NCBI GenBank assembly: GCA_001557505.1
Contig: LSAX01000006.1
Span: 1,054,001-1,118,000 of the forward strand
Source: Reticulascus tulasneorum
Taxonomy: Eukaryota; Ascomycota; Sordariomycetes; Glomerellales; Reticulascaceae
DNA: 64,000 nt
Direction of reading: 5' to 3'
The notes beneath the pieces are model-generated. The model was given only the letters and a program-made list of their open reading frames with translations, made no database searches and had not been told where the DNA came from. The position numbers and the translations under genes were made by a program. Positions 11,234 to 21,675 of this stretch are shown here, piece by piece (positions within the stretch are counted from its first letter, which is position 1; each line of letters starts with the position of its first letter).

Positions 11234-13114
11234 TGAGAATAAGACAAGCTTGGCAAGTTGGAGAAACGCAGGGCCAGAGGAAAGAAAGTTTGGGGAAACA
11301 AATGAATGGGTGAGGGCATATTGCTCTTATATGGCCCAGGATCCGGGCGGATGAAAGCAAAACCTCCCCCAACGGTTGATTGCCCGGAGCTCTCCCTTGT
11401 GCCGTACCATGCAGGAGTTCCGGCCTATTGTCCATTGATACTACGTAAGTGAAGGCAAGGTCGCAGTAACATAGTTGCAGCGAGCCACGTTTTTTGCAGG
11501 ATGACAGTCTGCAGAGGCCGGTAGCCCGGGGCTCGTCATGGTCAGGAGGCTTGGATCCTTCAGTTCAAGGAGGGATCGGCCGCCAGCCAGATCGGGGTCG
11601 AGAGGCTTACGAGAATGTGACACAAGCACGCACGTACGCACGCACGCAGAAAATGATCTATATGACATACCACCGCATGAATATGTGCCACCTCCCCCAA
11701 TGTCGCCATTTTGGCCACAAACCGCGAAGTGATGGAGAAGTTGGCGCAAGGCAACAGGAATTTCCCCGCACCTTACCCTGTGCCTGGATCAGCCATTAAT
11801 AAAACAACGTGATATTGCAGACGGGGTACGCTTCCTGCAGCAACGGGCTCGTCAAATTCGGGTAAATTGTTGGTCGATCGCTTCAATCTCGCCGGGATAG
11901 GGGAGACGAATGTGACCCCGCCAACCCTCCAGCTCTGCTTAGCAACTCGTGTGATTTCGAAGTTAGGGTATGGGAGTGGGAGTTTTTATACTGGATACTG
12001 TCTGCACATGCTCCTGTGTAGTCCACGAAGACGACAAGGGAACTGAGGAGCTACGGGTATTTACCAAGTTTTCAAGCCTCACTAGCTCTGCGGGATCTAC
12101 GCAGGGAATAGCGCTAATCGCCACGTTGCGACCCTGGCGATCATGGCGTGCTTACCGTGGACCGCTGCAGCTGGCTGCTCAAAAACGGGAAACGCGGTCA
12201 TGAGCCGGGGTGGCGTGTTTTCTTCAACGGTTCGAATAAAGTTCCGTCGTACGCTCCAAATGGGTTCGTTGTTGGCTCCTTCTTGGAAGCAGCTTGAAAA
12301 GGAACTCCCAACAATCCATGCATAATTAAAGATTAATGTATTTATAAAGGCAAACACAAGCTGCTGGTCCAGAGGATTGCCAAGACCCAACATAAACGAG
12401 TGCCAAGGTTCCGGGGGCTTGTATAGAACTATATGAATCGGATCAGACAACTTGCATCCCGGATCAATTCACCATCTTCCCATATTCAACGGACTGTGAC
12501 CTTCGTCTCGTCGAGAACAGAACCCCATAATCTGGGCCAGGTTTTCGGGACGTAAAAGGTTCCGGCCACTCCTAATATAGGTAAGCCGGCAGCCTAAGAC
12601 GTTTGCAACGGTTATGATTCTTTGGGAGGCCGTAGTTTCAAGCTTCTGTCTTCCAAAATTCTGATCGCTATGGGAGCGATCCCTCGCACAAAGACTTTTC
12701 ACTCCGGGTGGGCTTGCCATGGATGACTGACTGGCTGCCACATGCGATCTCGACAATGCATACGATAATGCCATTTCGAGTTCTGGAATAGACAGAATGT
12801 TTCTCCAGTCCGGCTTTCGCATAATCTTTGCTTGACTCTCAACTACGCATATGGGGCTCAGGTCAAAGACTTATCAAAGTCAGGATGCGGTACCTTGGGG
12901 GATTAGTCATCACTGCAGGCCTAGAGCAAGTCCCTTCAGAAGGTTGGAGGAGGTACTCAGCTGTACTGGCACTGCCCACCCTCTAATTAAGTTTAAGTTG
13001 GAGTTCCATTGCAAATGAAAGAAGTTCTGGAAGATCCTGGTTACGGCTAAGTATTGGAGGCTCTCTCCGCAACACACCCAGTGCTATGCAGAGGCAACTA
13101 ACTATTCAGCACCT

Positions 13115-13140
13115 GAGAGAGAGAGAGAGAGAGAGAGAGG
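13115..13140. repeat. GA dinucleotide microsatellite
   Basis: A run of about 12 GA units read directly from the sequence, in non-coding DNA. Confidence 0.9.
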
Positions 13141-14560
13141 CAAGGGACTTCAGTGTGGACTCGTGCATGACTGACCCCAGGGAAAAGTATTATGGCGTTC
13201 CTACACCTGCAATCAAGGTGAACCGTTTACATCTCTTTTCTTTTCTTCCCTTCGCTCCCTCCTCACGAGTTCTTGCCCCCATCACCCACATGCCGGTGGG
13301 TTTATCTCATATTATTCCTCATCTCCAGTGCAGTATGTGCGTAGTGATACAACTCTCAAACACGACTACCCGGCTGCCGCTGCGGTGAAGCCCGTTTTCT
13401 TTATTGACCTACCCCTTACCTATGCACAACGACGCGGTAGCTAATCGCTCTTAGGTCCACAGCAGCCGCGCAAGTCAGTATCCGCGCCTGGCACCCTTCA
13501 TACCAAAAAGTCCCAACCGTATACTTCGTGTCAACCCTTTACGGCCTCTTCGTGGTTTAGCCATCAAGTCCCTTAAGACAGAATGGAGGGTGCCAAGACA
13601 GCATGAAGTACTGCAATGTAGTCCGGAGTACCAGAGGTGCGAGCAGTATTTCCCAGTATAAGCACTCCGTCGTGGAGCTAGTCAGCAAAGCAGTATCACT
13701 TGTTGCAAGGTATGCGGTGTTAGTGTGTTGAGAGCCGACCACAAATACCAATGCGGTACTACAAGAGTCTGAATAGGCACTTATGTACGTCCTTCCCTTG
13801 GCCATCCGAGTGGAGGCTAACCAACCGAGTACCGGGCTGCATGCCTACCTCAATGGCTTGTACACAATAATTAGCACCTGGGTAGTTTACTACGTAGTAC
13901 TCGAGCGCGTGATCTAATGGGCAGTGGTACGCACTCGAGCATTCCAGCACGACAATGGCCTCCTCTAGCTCCGGGTGGATTCGGGAGGCCGGATGACCCC
14001 CGCTAGCAACGCGTCTAGACGCCATAGACTTAACGCCGGCCCCGAAGATGCAAAGGTCACATAAACAACCATCCCGAGGTTTCCATTACCCCCAGATTAC
14101 TTGATTGTGTAGTTATATCCAGGCCACGGGACTATCCGGTCTAGCTCCTTGCAAAGCTTATAATGGCTACGTATGTGTAATATGTTTATAATACTGAAAA
14201 CTCACAACCGTTTACCTCCTGATCCCTGGTTTCAATGGTCCGTCGCCGCCGTTATTACTAAATCGCTTATCATTGTCAAACAAGGACGCCTGACCCCTTA
14301 CCCTTCATCATAAGGTCTGAAACCAACATTTACTTCGTCGTCGTCGTGGCAGTGCAGTGCAGTCGTCAAGTATTGTAGAGTAGCTGACAGCTTTCCAGTT
14401 CTCATCTTCTTTCCTGACAAGCCAGCCTCCTCAAAAAGTCCCGGACTTTCGTCTTTATAGATCATTATTAATTTCACCTAGATATATACTTAAATGAACT
14501 AGCCTAGCCTAATCCACCGCTCAAACCTTACCTGTCAATTATATCCTTGTATGTTTTAAT

Positions 14561-14585
14561 CAAGGTATAACCAAATTATACCTTG
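14561..14585. repeat. Perfect 10-bp inverted repeat with 5-base loop
   Basis: The arms caaggtataa and ttataccttg are exact reverse complements around ccaaa. It sits at the start of a short run of further imperfect hairpins (to about 14720), in AT-rich non-coding DNA. It could be a remnant of a small inverted-repeat transposon or a structured transcript; nothing else supports either. Confidence 0.75.
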
Positions 14586-15545
14586 TGAGTAACTTTGATA
14601 TATACGTTATTGTAATCATTGTGTGGACTAGATGCAAGAGCCATTGTGTGTAGAATACGGGATTGCTGTATCCGTTGTGCAGAAACCATTGTGTTTGGCC
14701 TATTGTGGTTCTGCAAAAGCAGAAATGACGAAAGAATACGCCTAAAGATTTACGTGAATACGGTTATTGTAAGGGCGAGTCGAAATAGTATTATTATGGA
14801 TATAACTCGAGCGAGATTAGTTCCTCGACTTTAGACATTGATATTAGTGCTATGTAGAACGAATACTTCGAAAGAGGAAACATCCCAGGTGCGTACAATC
14901 AATCCCTATTGGAAAGGGCCAACAAATACACATCACATACGCTGCGCCTGCTGCTTGGACGAATATCAACCAACTGGACCCATCCCGCCATGTTAACCGT
15001 TGGCTATGGAAAGATCAGGAGGCAGACCGAGCGAGTTCCTCTGCGTCCCGAAGTAGATGGGTTGAAATTCGGATAAAATGAATAGATACCGTCAAGTATC
15101 TTACTTATGACCTGCTTCTCTAGGACTCCGCTTACCTTCATAAATGAAGATCCCTCCACGCTCCCTCATTTGACCAAGAGCTCACGTAGTATTATGAGTT
15201 GCTACCCTGCTGCGACTATCGCCCGCGCAAGGCAGCGGGGTCGGCTGTGACCAGAAGAGCATCGTTTTGATTCAGTCCCACTTCAAAATCTCAGTCCATC
15301 ATGATTCCAAATCCCGCTCCGGCCAACAATAACTTATCTCGCTGTTGTAGGTTGGTAGAGGCGGAGTAGAATCCTACCGGACTGCCGACAGTTGACTAAA
15401 GGGAGGGAGGGCCGATAACCCGAGCCTCCCTTGTCACTTTTACACATGCGATTGCAAGCCCGGTTCACTTCAACGGGCAAAGATTGCCGTGAGCCTTGCT
15501 TTCCTGGTATTTCATCTATAGGTTCAAAGCAAAAGTCTTATACGC

Positions 15546-15825
15546 GGGTCCCGTACTGACAAGGATGCCAGACCAGGGAGCAGATATCTTTCTAAAGTGC
15601 ACTTTCAATCAGTGACATATTTATTAGACCTTTCTCTTTAGAGTTATCCCGACGGCATAGTATACTTTTTTCCGAACCATATTAATCTTTAACCTTAATC
15701 GCAATAGACAACTTCAACAATATATCTTTAGCTTGTAAGAGGTCTATTAAACGAGTTATTGAGGAGAAAGATACATAAAAAGGGAATCTCTATCCCCTTT
15801 AAGGACTCTTCTCCATACGGGACCC
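15546..15825. mobile_element. Possible MITE-like relic (about 280 bp) with short terminal inverted repeats
   Basis: gggtcccgta at the left end and tacgggaccc at the right end are exact inverted repeats. Inside, ttattagacct at about 75 bp from the left end is mirrored by aggtctattaa at about 75 bp from the right end, which suggests once longer inverted arms. No coding capacity and no clear target-site duplication are visible, so this is a tentative call. Confidence 0.35.
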
Positions 15826-17059
15826 ACACACAATGCTTGTTTCTACAACCTCTGTACAAGGCCTCATTTCTCTGCGACTTCCACCTGCCTCAACATCATT
15901 TAACCGGAGAATGCGCGCGTTGTATATCAGTGGAGACAAGCTTCATATCATGAGAAAGGGGTCGCACGTACGATGAAGTTGCCGATCAAAAGTTAGCTGA
16001 TTAGATGATCACTTTGCTCGGCTGGCGCTTGTTCCGTAGGAAAGGCCGGGGGGAGCAACCGGGTCCGGTTAACTAGTGGTTCCATTATCGATACCATGCA
16101 ACTATGCCTACTGACATTTAGCACAATGTCAGAACTGGCAATGTACTTAATTTGTGCAGCCATTTCCACCATATTTAAAGGTACCTATCCCACGGACCAC
16201 TGGTAAAAAAGCAAGATGAGGTGGTAGAGGAGGTTTGAGAGAGTGCGACCTTTGACAGGGATGTACTGGTTTTTGCCCCCACGCCGCAACCTCCATGTCA
16301 TAGCTCTGGTTCTGTACATACCTGTCCCACTCTGCTGCAACTGTTTCATTGTACCACTCCTACTCGCCTTAGAAAGCCTTTTTTGGCAGTTCCTTACTAC
16401 TGTGCCTCTGTGTCGCTGCGCTGCACATTTACTTTGAACGTAAAACTGAATCTGTTGAAAGGTAAATCATAAGTAAATTTTCGTGAAAGGCCAACAATCT
16501 GTCAGACTGGCGATGTAGAGCTGGATTATAAAGAAAGAAGAGCTAAAGACATAGTTTTAATATTGTTGTATAAAGGATCTCAGAGATGCTTCATTTGCCT
16601 AAACACGGGAATAGGAATCTCCAAGTATTATATTTACTGTACTAGGTATACAAGAATGACGCTGGACTTTCGAGCAGCGGAGTCGTTACTACATAAGTTA
16701 CAAGGAGCCGCAGCCTTAGCGTTTAACAGGTCCTTAGCCAAGAGTAAACTACGCCCGCCACGCCTTATCTGCTATACATCGTGAATGATATCGGTTGACG
16801 CTTCGGCTGCCAATAGTGTATATCCATTTACAACGAGATTGTACATGTCCATTGACGGACAGGATTGGATGTGATCTAGACCTAATATATAATAATTATA
16901 AGGCACAGTTATCTAGAGATTCCAAATAGGCGAACAGGTGTACCTCTCAGGTCTACATAAATCAAGATATTCCCACCAGATCGAACCTCAGAAGACAACA
17001 CGCAACATCCTTCTTCGTCCTAACATCACGGCTTGTCAACAGCCCCTTCCCTTGGAATC

Positions 17060-17944
17060 ATGAAGACTCTTACCCTTCTCGGCTTGGCCACAATGCTGCT
17101 CATGGAAGCTCATCCGGTAAGCTCACCAACTACCAAGCTTGCTTGATGGATGACTGACCATCTCTAGGTATTCTCTTTTGACGTGGCCGATACCATGCGC
17201 TACGAACCTGGTAATGTCGGGGACGTAGTTAAGAAGATAGGCCTGGCAAGCGACGGTCACATCGAGCTTGGCCTGGACGGCGTCGTGCGCTCGTACTCGG
17301 GCAATGGTACCGTCGTGGACTACCGCCAGCTCGACCCAGATCAAGTCGTCCAATACTCGAAGTCCAGACCCGCATCGCTTCTGAAAGAGACCCCCACCCT
17401 TTTCAGCGATGGCCGTAAGGTCACTGATCTTCTTCAACTGTTGGCTCCCTGGGAAGATCTAGACGATGCACCTCTATCCAAGTTGAAACATAGAGCTGAC
17501 TGCCGGGTTGGCAAGCTTGGAAAACGCTATATTCCTTGCAGCTGCATTGGGTGCGGCAGCAATAACGTTTGTTGGCTTAGTCAACTTAACGATAACTGCT
17601 TATATTGCGGTTACTGGAGAGGCGGCTCAGGTTACTGTGTTAACGTTGACGGAACGGGGGGCAGGTAATGATTTAGGGCCTATCCTGCAGTAAGTGCCGT
17701 ACTCTCGACCAGTCTCACTCGTAGAGTCCCGCTGGATGACCATGACCACGTAAAATTCACGTGTGGCAACACTGGGGCGGGATACTGCACGCTATTGTTT
17801 ACACATTCCGCGCCGCTGCAAGATCGGTGGAAAGGAGATGTGATCAGTTCTCACGGAGCAAACACAATGGAGCAGCGGTTCATGTATGGTGCGAACTCTC
17901 TTTCAAGACACTATCAGACATGGACTTTGGGGTATTTTCTATGA
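17060..17944 (+). CDS. Predicted secreted protein with a hydrophobic central segment, family unknown
   Basis: A short hydrophobic leader (MKTLTLLGLATMLLMEAHP) is encoded by exon 1, 17060-17116, followed by a GTAAGC/CTAG intron and exon 2 from 17168. In the four-exon model, exon 2 ends at 17414 (donor GTAAGG), exon 3 is 17494-17689 and exon 4 is 17725-17944, about 239 residues. Exon 3 then encodes a strongly hydrophobic stretch of some 30 residues (AIFLAAALGAAAITFVGLV and on). Exon 4 has two Cys residues and ends GYFL. All phases agree, but the last intron would be only 35 nt, which is short. A simpler two-exon model reads on from exon 2 to 17668 and gives a 185-residue protein with a cysteine-rich tail (CSCIGCGSNNVC). 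Either way it looks like a secreted, lineage-specific protein and is the only likely gene in the 11-21 kb block. I do not recognise the family and assign no function. Confidence 0.6.
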
Positions 17945-20900
17945 CAATTGATCCTGTTCCTATGATACTCCGATTTTCCAAGATGACAGTGAAACGGAGA
18001 TAACGCTCCATACCACAAAACACCAACTGCTGCACCCAACACCTTACTCTCCTATTCAACTCAACTGGCTACGACCAAGTACCTCGCTCGACAGCACAGG
18101 GTCAGACTAGGCGAATATCCCTGACCAGAGCAAAGGGACCTCAACATTGGCAAGATAATTGATGCAAGCAGCTCACAGCTGGGCTCACGTAACGTAGCTA
18201 TGCCTGGTGTCTGGTGCTTGCGTCCTATAGTAGGGAGAATGAGGGTAGTTAATAAAGGCGGTCTAGCCAAATGATTAGACACATGTAGCACTCTGGACTG
18301 GCACTATTGTCATCTCGGTCGGGTACAAGCCCTGCACCTTGGAGGGAGTTAAAGGTGACTAAAACAAAGTTACTTTAGAAGTTCATCCTGTTAATCCCAA
18401 GGGCAACTGATCACGGTCCGGAATACAGTTGGGATGGTGCTGATAGACTTGCCGGATAATCCAACTCAGGCCAGAGACAATTAAGAATCGTATTAGTATT
18501 CTTAGGGACTCTCTAATGCCTCTCTAGCGGCTTTTCGAGACGTTATAATGCAGGTCTTTGTGGACAAGTAGGCCAAGTATCTATTCTGTCCATAAAAGGC
18601 TGAGATAATACTCGCTTAATACAAGTTCTTGGCTATACCCGCGTGCTTAGTGTTTGAGGTTCCTTCTGTGGTTGTTAAGGCTCGGAGCCTGAATAAGCTT
18701 GACAAGCTCCAGCAACGTCGAATAATAAGCAGCCTTTCGTAATAAGGTTGTAGTCGCCAATCGCCAATACAAATAACCCAACTATGATCAAAGAGCACAA
18801 CTTGGGGACGGAGATATAGTACCTGATCAAAGTATTAACATTGTCTACGTGCTCGAGGCTCCAGAGAGCATGACGATTATCTAACAGGGCGGGTTGTTGC
18901 CTGGGCTTAAGTGGACCTAACTGTCTATGGCATCATCGGATGATGGCTGCGCCACTCCTAGCCGCCATTCACATTTTAATATGCAGACCGTCTTTTCTAG
19001 GCATTTTGAAATAACAAGAGGCGGTATGTCTGGTGGAGCTTTCAGAATCAGACTCTTAGTATGCCTAGACTCTGATGGTGGTGAGTTTGAACGAGGTTCG
19101 AGATAATACTAGAAATCCAATCCAGTAGATCGTAAAACCCCGTACCCTTTGCCCTCCTCCTACAATCCCAGCTTGATTTTCACCGGGATATTCAAGTAGT
19201 ACTCACAGAAATATTATAGTGAGTATTGCTGTGAAAATTCAGCAAAATATTATAATATTCGCAGAGGTTAACTCTCATATTGCCTTTATATACTTTCCGA
19301 CTAAAAACCCTCATGCAACTACCAATGAAAGGTTTCATCTTTTTGTCATCCGTGAAGCGGCACTGGCTTTTGCAATCCACTCGCCAATATCGGATCTGGA
19401 AGTGCGGCCCAGAACTCAGGGACTGCGCCACGAATATCTGGGGTGCGGCCCTGAGTTTGCCCCATGGTTGATAACATTGACGTCGGGCAACGTATGAAGA
19501 GATTCGTCTGGTACCTATATTGTCCGGGCCGAGCGTTGGGGATGTATGGAGACATCGAATATTCGAGGACTTCACTGCTAGTGCTCCCTGGCCTAGGGTT
19601 GATATCCTCCCAGAAAGATATCCTCCCAGAAAGATATCCTCCCAGAAAGATATCCTCCCAGAAAGATATCCTAGGGCACTGAGGATGCTGGGTTTCCAAA
19701 TTTTGTCCAATATTCGGCCTCACATCGATCCCGGGTGAGGATTTCATCGCCACTTATGCATAGATATAAGATACTTGCATGGAAGCAGCTTTGAGAAGGA
19801 GTCAGATGCTTCTGAGTGCCTGTTCTTCTGGGGGCACCATGCGATCTAGCCCCGCTAACTGGGAGTGACCCCCGAGATGCCCCAGTTTCACTTGAATATC
19901 CTCCACATTAGTTGCCCGACTTGCTGTCTCAACAGGCATCGCCTCAGAACTTGGTCGAGCGATCCTGTAAAATTCATGGGGAAGTGATGCCGAGAGGATT
20001 AAGTTCGTGGTGAGCTACACGAGCTCGTTCTCGAGATATTTGCAAGGCTGCCCAGCCTAAACTGCAAACTCGATGTTCGCGAGCATTACACGATCACTTC
20101 CATAGTTATGTTAGGAAGTATGAGAGCACTTGCCTGGCACATGTGTACATACATGTTGCATCATACCTCGCAACGCAGCCTCGCGTTTGACAGACACCGC
20201 ATCATCTATCATGCATATTACGGGCCGAAATAACATGTCCATCAGTGAAGCCCTCGATCGGTGAGCCGCGCTGCGGAAGATACAAATATTCCTGTCGTGC
20301 TACATGAAGTTGGTGCTGTGGAGATCTCCTTGCCTAAGTTCACTCAATACGAGGTCGCAGGTGATAAACAGGTTCTGAACGCATCTGCAGAGCTTCTACG
20401 CCCTGGACGTATGACATTGGAGTGAGTGCTGGCCGGGTCCTACTAGAGGATGGAAGATCTAGGTGCCCGGCCATCAATGAACTTTTAAGTCCGGTTTAGG
20501 GCATTGCAGCCATCCCGACGGAGCAAGGAGAGGGGCCGGGCGGCTGCTGTAGGCAAGCGATGCGGCTCGAGGGAACGAGGAGCGGCTCAGCCCCCTGGCT
20601 GCCTTTGGAAAACAGATGTGTCTGTCATGGGTGGCTCTAGGTCCAATGACCGAAAAGGGCTGACAGTGAAAGTTGATAAAGCTCCGGCAATCTGGTAACG
20701 ATACTCGACCCTGGGTGGTTCCAAGCCTCCTTAAACCTTCTATTGTAGTGCACACCTTCTGGATGATCGATCTGAAGTGCTGCAGAAATACGCCTCCTGA
20801 TCGCTAATGCACTATTTGTGTGGGGAGCTTGCTTGTGGACATCTGGCACATGAGCCTCCCCGCAATGACTGACTGATTGGGTCCAGGAACGAGAGTGGAG

Positions 20901-21675
20901 GTAAGCTGTTGTTCAGCATGGCGATGAAGCTCAAGTCAGCATGGCGTTGGAGTCATTCGCTAGAGGCCACTGAAGCCCCTGTATGTCCCTGGCACGATGC
21001 TCGGAATCACAATGCTTCCAGCAGATGACAGTGGGCAGGCAGTGCGATGAGGGCGATGGGTCACTAGGATAGAACAAACCCACCGAGGATGAGGCATGTC
21101 TCCGTGAGACTTGTTGTTGAAAAGAGGTCGTTTTGAACAAGTGCCACATGTCATGAGGCAGCCCAGTGTGAAACCCAATCCCAGTGCGCCTTAAGGTGAG
21201 CCCCAGGTGAAGTGCTCCATGTAGGGACCTCTGTTCCTGGCCAATGGGACGGGCAAAAACGGGTCAAGCCCCACTTTTCATGCACTGCCACCACCCAACC
21301 AGCCACCCTAAGCTCCAGACGGAAATGGCCTAGCTCTTCACCTCAAAGTGCAGGTCACCCTCGTAGCCTGATCGATTGATCACATCCAGGGCGCCTCAGC
21401 CATCGCGCGTGGGTGAGAGATGTCCAGCTTTACCTTTCATCACAGAAGAGCATTTACAGTTCATCGACCCACAAGTACCCACCAAGGCATCCGTTAATGA
21501 CTGTCGCATCACATAAATGAACCACATAGCAGCGCTCGCGTCACTGAAAGCAGCCCGCCCGAGATTTTGGATCGCGGTACAGTCGCCGGCCGTGAGACGA
21601 TTGCATCTCACCAAACTCCTGTAAAAGTGTCCAGCCGTGCTCTTTGTCAGCCATTCTTGCTCGCTTCCCATTCAT
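17945..21675. other. Gene-poor block with repeats, no supported gene
   Basis: AT-rich to about 20 kb, then more balanced. Open frames are short, and those at 19192-19753 simply run through the 16-bp tandem repeat. I see no transposase or reverse-transcriptase motif, so if these are transposon remains they are too decayed to name. Confidence 0.55.
19601..19673. repeat. 16-bp tandem repeat, about 4.5 identical units
   Basis: The unit gatatcctcccagaaa is repeated four times exactly, then breaks after gatatccta. Because the copies are identical, the array is young or is kept homogeneous compared with the decayed DNA around it. It contains the palindrome GATATC once per unit. There are no spacers, so it is not a CRISPR-like array. 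Confidence 0.95.

Larger units (their letters stand above)
11234..17059. other. Gene-poor block, largely without coding signal
   Basis: Nearly 6 kb with no recognisable protein. Several frames of 60-117 codons occur but overlap other strands and lack motifs. From about 14 kb the DNA turns AT-rich with many TA steps, as expected for old, mutated repeat DNA (possibly repeat-induced point mutation). It holds a CACGCACG-type microsatellite near 11620-11650, a GA repeat at 13115-13140, a set of hairpins at 14561-14720 and a possible inverted-repeat element at 15546-15825. Confidence 0.55.

Noticed and set aside
19601..19673. CRISPR-like array
   Set aside because: Units are contiguous with no spacers, and this is a fungal nuclear genome.
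19192..19753. Frames reading through the 16-bp repeat (GRISFWEDIFLGGYLS type)
   Set aside because: The peptide repeats arise only from the DNA repeat; no start context or flanking coding signal.
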